A model generated the notes under the pieces. That model had not been told where the DNA came from, ran no database searches, and saw nothing but the letters and a program-made list of their open reading frames with translations. A stretch of 28,974 bases of DNA from Acrasis kona (lineage: Eukaryota; Heterolobosea; Eutetramitea; Acrasida; Acrasidae), in NCBI GenBank assembly GCA_026419775.2, contig JAOPGA020000026.1, forward strand, positions 1 through 28,974. The letters run 5' to 3'. Made by a program: the position numbers and the translations under genes. How positions within the stretch are numbered: the first letter of the stretch is position 1; each line of letters opens with the position of its first letter. Shown piece after piece: positions 1 to 9,943 of the stretch.

Positions 1-1229
1 ACAACATTACTGCTTTACGATCATCAAAAATCTACTCCTCGCATACATGCATTGGTGACAACAGAGAACTAAATGGCTATAAGAACAGGGCATGTTTATT
101 TCACAATATTTGTAGAGAAAAAGATGGAACGTGGAATTATTATGTAGATCCCAGTGTGCCAAGCGGCAAATCAATAAACTCAACTCTTTTATATGGTGTC
201 GGGCGTCATCCCGATGTAGACTCTTTTCCTAATCCATTTGTTGTACAGAAGCAATCTGATACCAATGAGATATTAGATCCATGGACTCCTGTTGTTATAA
301 AGGGTAGTATAGATAGTGCAATGCTGTCCACTGATGCTAAATATACAGCTCTGTATACACCGTATTGGGAGGAAAATTTTGGTCATTTCCTCCACGATGA
401 TATGTTTTCTGTGTTTGATGCAATGCTTCAATTTCATGCGAATTATGAAAATCCAAGTGATTTGCAGCTACTTGTGAATACTGACTGCGAGATGTTTGGT
501 GAACAGCGTCTAGAAAGGTGTAATAAGTTCCATCAACAATGGATCCCATTGTTTTCTTCGCATCCTGTTATTAGAGTTGACACATTAGAAGAGACCAAGT
601 GCTACCAAAATTTGTTTGTAGGGTTGACCTCCTTCAACTTTCATCGCCATCACCACACTGGAAAGGGTTTGTCGAGGTGGCTTTTTAGAAACCACATATT
701 ACAACAACTAAACTACAAACAAAAAACAAACAAACGTCCAATAATAACAATAATAGACAAAGTAGGTAGAAGACGCATCATGAACACTCAACAAATTGCA
801 TTACATTTATACAACACACTTAATGATGTAGATGTTAATGTTGTTTCAAATGTTGAAAAACTTTCGCCTTACATGCAGGTGGAACTAATGCAAAAAACTA
901 CTGTGTTGATATCACCACCAGGAGGTATCTCAATGATGTCCATTTTTCTAAATGAGGGATCGAGTGCAATATTCACAGACATTTATGATCCAGAAACACG
1001 ATCATCCAAATCTCTAGAAGGTTATTTTTGGTCTAATATGCATCATATCAACCATTTGCGTTATCGTGTTAGTGTACGTGAAGTTGTTTTTGATAAAACA
1101 TCAGAGAGCAGAGGAAGTACCAATCAAGAAGTATACCGGAACTATGGAAATGTCTTGATGGACAATGATAAAACACTAAATCTTGCCCTCATTGCGCTGA
1201 ATTATGCAAAAGAATACAAAAAGTTGTAA
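1..1229 (+). CDS. GT61-type (DUF563-like) glycosyltransferase, 5' end outside window
   Basis: The reading frame is open from base 3 to the TAA at 1227-1229, so the gene starts upstream of the window; the first in-window ATGs need not be the start. The upstream in-frame segment (about 50 codons, with a Cys-rich stretch containing CLFHNIC) reads as protein. Motifs typical of GT61/DUF563 enzymes follow: a WEENFGHFLHD block at about 361-405 and a C-terminal ISPPGGISMMSIFLNEGS block at about 909-963, matching the conserved nucleotide-sugar binding region where plant members have HGAGLTN. Members transfer sugars such as xylose, arabinose or GlcNAc in the secretory pathway; the substrate here cannot be read. 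No intron is seen. It converges on the RFT1 gene, with 38 bp between the stop codons. A GT61 relative is likely, the exact activity unknown. Confidence 0.8.
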   Translation, partial: NITALRSSKIYSSHTCIGDNRELNGYKNRACLFHNICREKDGTWNYYVDPSVPSGKSINSTLLYGVGRHPDVDSFPNPFVVQKQSDTNEILDPWTPVVIKGSIDSAMLSTDAKYTALYTPYWEENFGHFLHDDMFSVFDAMLQFHANYENPSDLQLLVNTDCEMFGEQRLERCNKFHQQWIPLFSSHPVIRVDTLEETKCYQNLFVGLTSFNFHRHHHTGKGLSRWLFRNHILQQLNYKQKTNKRPIITIIDKVGRRRIMNTQQIALHLYNTLNDVDVNVVSNVEKLSPYMQVELMQKTTVLISPPGGISMMSIFLNEGSSAIFTDIYDPETRSSKSLEGYFWSNMHHINHLRYRVSVREVVFDKTSESRGSTNQEVYRNYGNVLMDNDKTLNLALIALNYAKEYKKL

Positions 1230-1267
1230 AAATAAACAAGTTGGTTTAAATTAAGTCTTTTAGTAAT

Positions 1268-2992
1268 TCAGTCAAATTTTTTTCCACTCAAAAGATTCTT
1301 TGTGTTGACCAAAAAGGCTTTGTCTGTGAGTCTAATTGTTACTATGAATAACAGAAGGCATAATGCTCCCAATACAACATGCAAAAGGGGATGCAAGTAT
1401 GGTTTTGATACATTAGTGACTACAAATGTAAAGATCAACACTGCACAAGAAGCTCTTGTTGGAATAGCGTCCTGGATTGGTTGACTACTTCCGAAATAAT
1501 TTATAATAAAATTAGAGTTATTATAAATTCTTATGCCCATGTTCAAACAGTTGGCAACAATCAAAGATATCACACCCAGATTAAAAATAGCCAAAAACAA
1601 ATAGGCAACCAACAAATACACCATCATAGAGATGGCAGACCATTTATTTTGGTGATCCAGTTGAGTTCTATTAGCAGCCGCGTGTGCAAAGGCTTCGGTT
1701 ATACCATTTACCGCCATAAACATCACATAAAAACAATAAGCAGAAAGAACTTTAGGTGCCTCCGTTGATGTCCATTTATTACCGTATAAGACCAACAACA
1801 AAACATCAGTATAAGCAGGACCAAAGAAAACAAAAACACTACCCAACGTAATACAAAATTTTAACAAAACAGTTAACATTTTTCTACTTTGTAATACACC
1901 AACTTGTCTAGTTTCAACATTTTTATCACTTAATAATTTACTCCATGTAGTGTTACCAATTTCCTCAACAGCTTGAAAAACTGTTCGGGCAACAATAGAA
2001 CCAAGATTTGCTACCAAATCATACACGCCTTGGTTTGTCATGGTGCCACAATATAACAAGACATATTTTTCTCCTTCAGTTAAAAAGAATTTTGAAATGG
2101 ATTGTTTTAAAAATGTAAAAGTGACACCAAGTAAGTGATAATCAAAATAATTTTTTTCTGGAAGCCGTTCCGGCAACATGTTTAAATCATGTTTTTTTTT
2201 TCCATTAAAAGTAAAATAGGACGTGTAACCGACAAAGATGACACAAGCGTAAATTAATTGTGCGTAAGAGAATGCGATGACTGCCCACTATAAAATGTTC
2301 TTAGTGAAAAAGTGAATGAATAGCTTACTTCATCTTTGTAAAATGTTAAAACCAAAGAGGCGCTCACGATAATTTTACATAACAATGCAGCCCCCTCAAT
2401 GGACACTCTTAAACCGAAGAGAGCCAAATTTTGAGCTACAATATAAAATGGTTGAGAAAACACCTCGAGCAGTGCTGAGAATGCTAATTATGTATTTAGT
2501 TTATTGTTGTTGTGAAGTGAAAATTACCGTAAATTAATAATGCCCTCAGAAACAGCGGCTTGGACGCCATTGTTTCCACTTGATTATACTCCTCATTTGA
2601 TTGAGCGTTCCAATAAAACATAAAGTATAATAAGCTGCTAACCAAGATTCCGCTTGGTATTGTGAGCCACGAAACATTTTTTGCTTTGATGAGTTCTGCT
2701 TTTCCAGTTGTCCGCAGACATGCTCTTCTAAAATGTTCTGATGATAAGAACACTGTTGTGATTACGAATAATTCCAAAGAAAATATTTGCTACACGATTT
2801 GATTTAGATGAATACTCATTTTGTTACGAACCCCTTTGATCTGCTCGTGGAGCTTTCGCACGGTAAATGTGTTTATTCCAAACGTGAATATTTTGGTGAA
2901 GGCATTATAAGCTGTTAATGGTCATGTTCGAATGAATACACACAATAAACAATATTACATAGCAAGTACGAAAACCCTCGGTTGAATTCCAT
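1268..2992 (-). CDS. RFT1: RFT1-like protein (dolichol-linked oligosaccharide translocation), five exons
   Basis: I assembled five exons: 2959-2992, 2832-2911, 2528-2789, 2329-2483 and 1268-2287 (introns 47, 42, 44 and 41 nt; all phases agree; 516 residues plus TGA). The start ATG (2990-2992) gives MEFNRGFSYLL followed by YNAFTKIFTFGINTF. Then come the family hallmark FLSSEHFRRACLR, ALLEVFSQPFYIVAQN, AFSYAQLIYACVIFVGY, and LKQSISKFFLTEGEKYVLLY with QGVYDLVANLGSIVAR. Many hydrophobic helices are present, as expected for an ER multi-spanning protein. Length is close to human and yeast RFT1. The family is needed for Man5GlcNAc2-PP-dolichol to reach the ER lumen for N-glycosylation. The third-from-start splice donor is GTTCGT rather than GTAAGT, chosen because it alone preserves frame. 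Exon 1 is the least certain exon. Confidence 0.88.
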
Positions 2993-3150
2993 CGCCAGTC
3001 AACCACAGGAATTTGATTGGGAGAAAATAGGAAAATACCTCCGCCAGGACAAAAATCTCTAATTTGAAACACCGGTTGGAGTTTTTTAGGAGATTAGACA
3101 ATAAAAAGAAAAAACGTGTAGCATTTTGAAGTAGCACAGAAACAGAAACC

Positions 3151-3327
3151 ATGACGCATCTCGGTCGGTTTATCACAGAAGAATCTCTCCCCAATGTATC
3201 CCCATTATCCCCTATTATTATTGACGATTACTTCTCTCTAAAACAGCGTGAGAAGACTGCCGGGTGCAAGAGAAAATTTGAAGAAAATGTATATGAAGAG
3301 AAGACGAAGAGAATAAGAGTTAATTGA
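3151..3327 (+). CDS. Small uncharacterised ORF, 58 residues
   Basis: An ATG-to-TGA frame of 58 codons starts 158 bp upstream of the RFT1 start, on the opposite strand. It reads MTHLGRFITEESLPN and ends with a basic tail, KTKRIRVN, preceded by KRKFEEN; this looks like an acidic-then-basic, possibly nuclear, short protein. An in-frame TGA lies a few codons upstream of the ATG. Another open + strand stretch (about 2950-3063, containing FDWEKIGKYLRQ) precedes it and could be a further exon, but I found no convincing splice pair. No family recognised; it may be fortuitous. Confidence 0.25.
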   Translation: MTHLGRFITEESLPNVSPLSPIIIDDYFSLKQREKTAGCKRKFEENVYEEKTKRIRVN

Positions 3328-3671
3328 AATAAGAGGAGCCTAAGAATGTATACTATTTTAATTTGTAAATGTCAATCAATTTGTTATAAATTATAATCTT
3401 TTTGAATACAGATCTACTTTTCAATTCTACGTTAATGTAAAAATTCGTTTAATGCTTGCTTCTACCGACATGTTACGTAGCTTACTGTTGGTCCAAAAAA
3501 AGAAAATTGTTGTACTGGGACAAGTCGGTTATGCGTTGGACAACCTGTGATTAAATGTTGCAAATGTACGAAAACACCAAAACTACGTATGCTTTTGGTT
3601 GAGACTATACACCTTACCTAAGCGGAACTGATCCTTTTAAAATACATATCAAGTTTAGTAAGAAGTTAAAT
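3328..3671. other. Intergenic, AT-rich; no gene seen
   Basis: 344 bp between the small + strand ORF and the kinase stop codon. AT-rich and without long open frames. It should contain the 3' UTR of the minus-strand kinase and possibly of the + strand small ORF. I see no further structure. Confidence 0.5.
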
Positions 3672-5249
3672 TTATTTTGAAGGTGATGGATTAAATGGAG
3701 GAGGTTTAACAGACTTCCCTCTTGATCTTACATAAGCCATTGAATCAAAGTCGTCGTGTTGCTTCTTACTCAAACTAGGTGCCACAACAATTGATTCTGA
3801 ACGAACATCCTCATCTGTGAACATGGTGTCAAAGTATTTTGTATCATTATCAGAGTTATCAGGAATGAATGGAGGTGTGATTTCTTGCAATTCGAGCTTG
3901 TCCCAATCAATGCTCTGGTAGAATGGATGGTTACGAATTCCAGCAGCATTAAGTCTTGTCTCAGGGTCTCTATCCAAAAGTTTTGTTATAAGGTCTTTTG
4001 CCTCTGGTGCTAAAGTCTCAGGGAAGGCAAGGCGACCAGTTGTCATGATCATTTGATACAGCTTCATTGTGTTGTCTGAATAGAATGGAGCGTGTCCCAT
4101 CAAGAAAGCGTAAACCATGATTCCAAAGCTCCACCAATCCACCTCTTTTCCGTGTCCGGCACCTTTTAGAATTTCTAAACGGTTAAAATGTCATTTTCCA
4201 GTCAAGAAAGTTACCTGGTGCTAAATATTCGGGGGTACCACAGAAGGTGTATGTTTGGTTTCCATGCTTGGAGCTGAGTTCCGTCTTACTTAAACCGAAA
4301 TCAGTCAGCACTGCGTGTCCATTCTGATCCAATACAATGTTTTCTATTTATAGTTTAGTATACCAGTATGCTTGTGTAATAAAATACCTGGCTTCAAGTC
4401 GCGATAAATAATGTCGTTGTTGTGTAAATGTTCAATAGCCATGAAGATCTCTGCAGAGTAGAACCTTGCCTTCTCCATTGAGAACTTTTGGTCTTGTTGA
4501 AGATGCCAGAACAACTCACCACCACTCAAGAAGTCCTGTACCAAGTACAAACGCTCGGGCGTTTGGAAAGCGTAATGGAGAGCGACGATGAAAGGGTGAC
4601 GAATAGTGCGCATAATCAACTGTTCGTTCTTTGTACTCTCAATCATGTTGCTTTCAAGGATGGTACTCTTCTTGATAGCCTTCATTGCGAAAATCTCACC
4701 AGTATCAAGATCTCTCACCTTCATAACCTTACCAAAACTACCACGACCTACCACGACCAAGATCTCGAAATCATTAAGGGAGATTTCCTTCTTTCTCTTA
4801 ATGAAAGTACTTCCCTTCTTCATCAAACTTCCACCTTGTACACTCTTTTGTCTGTCGAACAGCACCTTGTTATTTTTGGATTCCTTTTCAATCTCCTTCT
4901 TGGCTTCGACTGCGTCTGCTCCTCTGTTGGGATCGTTGGTGACTGCTTTCATAGCTTTTACCCACATTTCGTAGTCTTTGGCATTATCGACTTTGAGTTC
5001 GTACGTTCTGGTAAAGAACTTGCTGTCAATTTTGATTTTAAGCTTGCTTATTCTGCTTGTATCAATCTCAGCACCAGAAAGTGGAATAAAGCCCTTTGGT
5101 TTCATTTCTCCACTAGATCTTTCGTTCTTGTAGTAGAACAGAAAGTTACCTCTTATCTCAAACCAACGACGCAAGTAGAAGCGAACATCAGCACCCTTCT
5201 TGGTCATGAATCCACTACACTTTACCACATCATCATTGACATTACTCAT
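3672..5249 (-). CDS. Akt/PKB-like PH-domain AGC Ser/Thr kinase, three exons
   Basis: Exons 4388-5249, 4215-4343 and 3672-4174 (introns 44 and 40 nt) give 497 residues. The ATG at 5247-5249 begins [14 protein letters not shown]. The N-terminus is a PH domain (about residues 9-106, [20 protein letters not shown] to YEMWVKAM). A linker follows, then the kinase: Gly loop GRGSFG at about 168-173, ATP Lys in [16 protein letters not shown] with catalytic Asp284, DFG at 302-304, and activation-loop [14 protein letters not shown] with Thr320. The second exon supplies the DFG and T-loop, and the third supplies [15 protein letters not shown] kinases of this type act downstream of PI3K/PDK1 at membranes. 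Oddly, the C-terminal hydrophobic-motif region reads FDSMAY (473-478), lacking the usual second Phe and Ser/Thr phosphosite. It is divergent from the coiled-coil gene with a shared 248-bp spacer. Confidence 0.93.
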
Positions 5250-5497
5250 GTTTGTTTGGATAGTGGAAGAAAATGAAAAGTAATCAATGTCACTCTTCAG
5301 TTGACGCACGTCACGTACAAATAAAGGCTTCCATATTCTTTTGTAATCAGAAATTTCATTCTAAATCAGTTTGTAACATTTCCGCTCAAAATTCGTAACA
5401 GTTAATTACATGGTTGATAGGTTAGTCGTTCAGTCATTCAATAATGTTAAACTTAAGTAAAGTTGGAAAAGAAGAACAGTGATTGATTCTGAAACCG
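5250..5497. promoter_or_regulatory. Shared divergent promoter space
   Basis: 248 bp separate the kinase ATG (minus strand) from the coiled-coil gene ATG (plus strand). Both genes' 5' UTRs and promoters must lie here. The sequence is AT-rich; I cannot point to a definite TATA box. An in-frame TGA at 5480-5482 limits the coiled-coil gene start to the ATG at 5498. Confidence 0.4.
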
Positions 5498-7369
5498 ATG
5501 AAGAAGAGTAAGTTGAATTTCCAAGTACATCAAAGATCTAAAATCAAAAGTGAATATAGCTTCGCATCAGCTCCACAAGTCCAAAGCATAAACTTTAACA
5601 AACCCGCTCCCATACAACGAAAACTTTCTTCTCGAATGTTAACAATTTCCCAGATTCAACAACAAAAAGTAGATGATGATCAAGAAGACTATGACAATCA
5701 ACCCATCGTCAAGCTTCCCAACAAATCTCGAAAAGAAATAGATTATGATTCGATAGAAGAAGATTACACAGATAGCAACCACACAGATACCATTAGCAAT
5801 GAACATTTTGACGACCGAGCTGACCACAGCACCAGAAAGGAAGTCGATCTCTTAAGTACATTAAAAGCAAAAAATAATTATAAAGCTAAATACTTTATCA
5901 AAACAGAAAAGAAACTACCATCCTTCGAAACATCCACCCCCAGCACTCCAATAGACGCACCTAGCGACCAAGAGATGGAAGCCCTCCATTCTCAAATCAA
6001 ACAGTTACAAAAAGAAAAGAGGGACATTATCTCGAAAAACCAAACTGCAAAAGCAGATACCGAGGCATATTACGAATCAGAATTAGTTGAAAAAAACAAT
6101 GAAATCGAACTTTTAAGATCACAAATCCAAGAAATCGAGCAAGAGAATTCAGAGTTGAAGAAAAAACAAAACTCGCCAAAACATTTCAACGATTTTGACA
6201 CAAAATCAGTAAAGATTGAAAAGGAATTGGAAGCATTAAAAAAAAAATATGGCGACCAGTCCGTTGAATTTGGTCAACTCGAAGAAGAGTTGAATGATTT
6301 AAAAGCCTCATTAAAGAAAAAAGATTTAGAATTGAAGAATTTACAATCTGGCCAAAATGATGTAATCAGGTTAAGAGATCAAATTGTGAAATTAGAGGAT
6401 AAACTAAAAGAGTCAAAATCAGAGTCGGATATGAGTAGTTCAGATTCAAGAACTAAAATAGATCAATTTGAACAGAACCTCAAACAATCAAATTTTCGAA
6501 TTGAAGAATTACTAAATGAAAATTTGACATTGATGGATAAATACGAAAGAGAAAGAAAAGAGTTTCAACATCGGATGCAATCTCAGGTAGACGAGATGAA
6601 TGACATGTCGAGCATCATTAAGCGTCTAAGTAGAGAAAAAGAAACAAGTACCATTGAGCACAGACAGCTCAAAAAGGCTCTGGAGGAAGCTAGAGAAGAA
6701 ATCGTACATTTGGAAGAGGTTAACAGATCTAGGTCTAATCACATCGAATCTTCTCCGTTAACTGCCTCTCCATTATCAGATGAGAGAAGTATGGAGGCAG
6801 CTATAGCAAAATACGCAAATAAATACTTTACGGTTCAACAGCCCTCTGCAGTTGTGCCTCCTCTTTCTTCTGCTAGAGATATTTCACACACTGTTGTAAA
6901 TAGACAACGATCCTTTTCTTCAGAGTCAGATTTATTAAATGGTCGAAGTGTATCCTTGTCTAAACAAAGGTACGATAGCTCCTTTAATGATGTAAATAGC
7001 AGACAAAGTGTATCTGCAAGTTATAATGATGTTTATGACCGTTCGAGTGCTGATTCTTCTCGATCTTCTACCCCTCGATCTACTCAATATCAAATGGGCA
7101 GTTCTCTACATAATAATGCTCCTTTTGCTACGGACCAAACTCTACAAAATGAAATTGATGCTACATCAGATATTGAAGACCGACTGATGCAGTTGGCCCT
7201 TGAGAAGAATGATTTGGACGGTGAGCTGCTGAAGTTGATGAGTACAAATTTGAAAACTGTAAAATCAAGAAAGAGGAAAATGGAAATTGAACAGAGAATG
7301 GAAGCTATCGCTAAGGAGTCTTCTGGCCTTCGAATGGATCTAAAGAGGCAGTTATCACAAAAAAATTAA
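5498..7369 (+). CDS. Coiled-coil protein, 623 residues, function unknown
   Basis: Single uninterrupted exon. The first ATG is 5498, after an in-frame stop at 5480-5482, and the stop is TAA at 7367-7369. The N-terminal third is low-complexity and charged (Lys, Ser, Asp-rich, with SSRMLTISQIQQ). Residues of about 165 to 415 form a long heptad-rich coiled coil full of E, K, Q and L (for example LEEELNDLKASLKKKD). A Ser-rich segment follows (SRSSTPRSTQYQ), which looks like a phosphorylated linker. A compact C-terminal charged helical block of about 65 residues (DIEDRLMQLALEKNDLDGEL onward, ending LRMDLKRQLSQKN) resembles the short conserved tail module seen in several cytoskeletal or ciliary coiled-coil proteins; I do not assign a family. 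Probably a structural, scaffold or cytoskeleton-associated protein. Confidence 0.85.
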   Translation: MKKSKLNFQVHQRSKIKSEYSFASAPQVQSINFNKPAPIQRKLSSRMLTISQIQQQKVDDDQEDYDNQPIVKLPNKSRKEIDYDSIEEDYTDSNHTDTISNEHFDDRADHSTRKEVDLLSTLKAKNNYKAKYFIKTEKKLPSFETSTPSTPIDAPSDQEMEALHSQIKQLQKEKRDIISKNQTAKADTEAYYESELVEKNNEIELLRSQIQEIEQENSELKKKQNSPKHFNDFDTKSVKIEKELEALKKKYGDQSVEFGQLEEELNDLKASLKKKDLELKNLQSGQNDVIRLRDQIVKLEDKLKESKSESDMSSSDSRTKIDQFEQNLKQSNFRIEELLNENLTLMDKYERERKEFQHRMQSQVDEMNDMSSIIKRLSREKETSTIEHRQLKKALEEAREEIVHLEEVNRSRSNHIESSPLTASPLSDERSMEAAIAKYANKYFTVQQPSAVVPPLSSARDISHTVVNRQRSFSSESDLLNGRSVSLSKQRYDSSFNDVNSRQSVSASYNDVYDRSSADSSRSSTPRSTQYQMGSSLHNNAPFATDQTLQNEIDATSDIEDRLMQLALEKNDLDGELLKLMSTNLKTVKSRKRKMEIEQRMEAIAKESSGLRMDLKRQLSQKN

Positions 7370-7589
7370 TTTTTATTTTGTGGTTCGGTAAATTGCACCC
7401 ATGACACGTGAAACAGACTAAGGCACGAAGTTATTGTACTAGAATAATAAAGAATTTACTCAATGCTCAACTCTGCACCATATGTTGTTACATCTCCTAG
7501 CCCGGACTTTCAGTAGACGGAAAATTTAGTAAACTGGATTATTTAGGTTGAGCTGAGATCAATGTAGATCACAAAATTTCCAAAAAAAA

Positions 7590-8692
7590 ATGATCAAACA
7601 AGTGCTACTCATTGCTGCTCTCGCGATTATCGTCGCTGCCTACAAGATACCAACAGAAGAGCAAATCAAAGAAAAATTCGGAAGGTTCATCTTCAAGTAC
7701 GACAAGCGCGGATACGAGGGAGAAGTATTCGAGAAGCGTTATAAATATTTTAGAAGCAACGTCATCAATGCTCACCTACACAATGCCATTCACAATACCT
7801 CAACAATGGGCGTAAACCAGTTCTACGACCTTTCCCCAGAAGAGTTCCGCAGGAGCTACTTGATGAAGCCAAGAACACCAGAGTTCCTACTAGGATCAAT
7901 GAAGGGTGCCCTACCATCCGAAAACTTTGATGCTAGAAAAGCACCAGAATCTTTCGACTGGAGAGAAAAAGGAGCCGTGACAAAAGTAAAGAATCAAGGA
8001 AACTGTGGTTCATGTAAGTGCTATACTCACGCGCGTGCAAATTTAACGTAATAGGCTGGGCATTCAGTGCGACTGGAAACATTGAAGGTGTCAACTTCAT
8101 CAAGAACAAGAAACTTGTATCCCTAAGCGAACAGAACTTGGTCGACTGCGATCACGTTTGCGTAAAATTCGAAGGAGAGGAAGCGTAAAAACAAATCATT
8201 TACCTAACCAGATCTAACTATTATAGATGCGACAATGGTTGCGACGGAGGTTTAATGTGGAGCGCATTCCAATATGTCCAAAAAGCTGGAGGAATTGACA
8301 CCGAGAAGAAATACCCATACGAAGGTGTCGACGACAGCTGCTCATTCAAGAAGGATGAAGTTGGCGCAAAAGTTTCAGGATGGAAGAAATTACCAACCAA
8401 TGAGGATGAACTAGCCGCTGCTCTAGTTGAAAACGGTCCAATCAGCGTAGCTATTAATGCAGAGCCAGTCCAATGGTACAGTTCAGGTATCCTCTCAGGA
8501 AGTGGATGTGACCCAAAGGCTCTTGATCATGGTGTCTTGATCGTAGGTTACGGAGTAGAAAAGGGCAAGAAATTCTGGATCGTTAAGAACTCTTGGGGTC
8601 CAGGTTGGGGTGAGGAAGGATTCTTCAGAATCGCTCGTGGTGTAAATGCTTGCGGAATTGCTAGCGTACCAACCACCGCTATTGCCAAATAA
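7590..8692 (+). CDS. Cathepsin L-like papain-family (C1A) cysteine protease precursor, three exons
   Basis: Exons 7590-8013, 8055-8184 and 8227-8692 (introns 41 and 42 nt) encode 339 residues. A signal peptide ([19 protein letters not shown]) is followed by an inhibitory propeptide with a partly conserved ERFNIN-type helix ([16 protein letters not shown]) and [13 protein letters not shown]. The mature enzyme starts near residue 118. Oxyanion Gln136 lies in NQGNCGS; catalytic Cys142 (CGSCWAF) has its codon split by intron 1. Catalytic His286 is in [11 protein letters not shown] and Asn306 in [16 protein letters not shown] Cys-rich insertion before CDNGCDGG ([13 protein letters not shown]) adds probable extra disulfides and resembles cathepsins of free-living amoebae. 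Acts in lysosomes/phagosomes or is secreted. The upstream A-run (about 7577-7589) just before the ATG is typical of a strong start context. Confidence 0.95.
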
Positions 8693-8998
8693 ATGTGAAT
8701 AGTTTTGAACAATTTTTGTGTTTTTGCGCTTGGGAGTAAGAGATCTTGAGTGTAATTGTTAATTGAAAACACACATTCATACGCTCCAGCATCTTTAACC
8801 TTCTGCCGACCGTAACAAAATTGCTTCGTCAAATTGAATAATTGTATAAATAAATTTCAATTTAAGACTTGGTTCCAAATTGGGACAATTGTCCATTTTG
8901 TTTTTTTGTTGTGTTTCACAACAAAAAGTTGTTCGCAAAGAGTTCCATTGAGTTGTCTCGACGCTTGTAAAAAATGTTGAACTCAATCAGTTAGAGGA
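8693..8998. other. Intergenic spacer with short palindromes
   Basis: 306 bp between the protease stop and the AAR2-like ATG; it holds the protease 3' UTR and the next gene's promoter. I see a perfect 12-bp palindrome GGACAATTGTCC at 8883-8894 and, close after it, a small hairpin (GTTGTG-TTT-CACAAC near 8908-8922). Neither can be tied to a function. No gene seen. Confidence 0.4.
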
Positions 8999-9277
8999 AT
9001 GATAATAGAGGAATTAGGTGGTGATGATGGTGTTCTACTTTGTTTAGGAGTCAGAAAAGGCACTGAATTCGGAATTGACTACTACTCCTACACCGTGAGT
9101 GACCAGTTTATTGGCTTCCAAAGTATTCCACGAGGATTTCACTACATATTTTATGGTCTATCCAGCGACGATGCTCTTAGTGCACCTCGAGTATCGCTTT
9201 ATGTTGAGTTTAATCAACACAAACAATTCACAATTCTAAGTTTTAACGAATCTACTGAAATGCATCCGGATGCTTGA
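8999..9277 (+). pseudogene. AAR2: AAR2-like U5 snRNP assembly factor, N-terminal fragment only
   Basis: A 92-residue ORF with a genuine ATG. It carries the N-terminal AAR2 signature: LLCLGVRKGTEFGIDYYSYT, then IGFQSIPRGFHYIFYG, then PRVSLYVEFNQHKQFTIL. AAR2 binds PRP8 during U5 snRNP maturation and is normally around 350-400 residues. Here the frame ends at TGA (9275-9277) right after the first beta-rich module. Nothing AAR2-like follows: 22 bp later begins the 3' end of a gene on the opposite strand. Either the locus was broken by insertion/deletion next to the transposon, or the rest is joined by splicing that I cannot find. A functional full-length copy would be expected elsewhere. Confidence 0.72.
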
Positions 9278-9298
9278 GCACATAAAGAATAGAACGTA

Positions 9299-9935
9299 TC
9301 ATGAAAGTAATTTATTGACTACACGCTCAAGACCTTCAATGCCTGTAATTTCTACAAGAACATTCTGCATATGTAGTTTTAAGTTAATAAAAAAATCACT
9401 TTCATCTACATTTTCAAATAATTCTTCGATGGTTTGGACTCCTAAGAGAATGAACGAAATGTTCTTTGTGGTATCCTTATATTTCAGCACCTCAGTTATC
9501 TCAAAGCGGAAAAAGTCATCAGATTCTTTGCATCTATCCAAGCACCCATGATAAAATAAAAGTACAATAGATTCTGTGTCTTTGATAGTTTTTGCTACAA
9601 CAGCCTTCATATCATCTCCACTCTTAAGGCATTTAAAGTCTACCCATGTTGTGCATGGTTCAATTAATTCAATTTGTTGGTACCAACCTTGCAAAAGCGC
9701 TTCCAGCTGGTATGTTATTTTCTGTGTTCCAACGATAAAGCACCATTCTTCTGAATTGAATGAATTGATATTCACAATCTTTTTCATGTTTGCACAAAGT
9801 GTTCTTCAATTGTGTTTTGACATCATCACTACCTGTTTTTGAATATTTGCAGCCTTTCCCACTGTATCTACACTTGATTGATAGCTTTCCATCTGTTGTT
9901 GTCTCTTCCCTGTATACATTGCGACCTCTTTTCAT
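9299..9935 (-). CDS. Zinc-finger/TIR-like protein, two overlapping frames
   Basis: Two minus-strand ORFs overlap out of frame. The first (9935 to 9669, real ATG) contains a TRAF/C2HC-like cluster: KCRYSGKGCKY, then LCKHEKDCEYQF. The second (9787 to 9299) contains a region resembling a TIR-type fold: DTESIVLLFYHGCL, then DRCKESDDFFRFEITEVL, then SFILLGVQTIEELF, with the alternating hydrophobic strands and the Ser-Asp-Asp...Glu arrangement of eukaryotic TIR_2-like domains. The frames meet at a repetitive stretch (GAATTGAATGAATTG on the plus strand, about 9752-9770), where a one-base indel would fuse them into one protein of about 210 residues. TIR domains act in signalling or NAD cleavage. The TIR call rests on pattern only and is moderate. 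Tandem repeats lie immediately upstream, with the piggyBac gene beyond. Confidence 0.5.
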
Positions 9936-9943
9936 TTTATTGT

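Noticed and set aside
4488-5276. Plus-strand 262-codon open frame opposite the kinase
   Set aside because: Lies entirely antisense to exon 1 of a clearly homologous kinase; its composition is that of a shadow frame.
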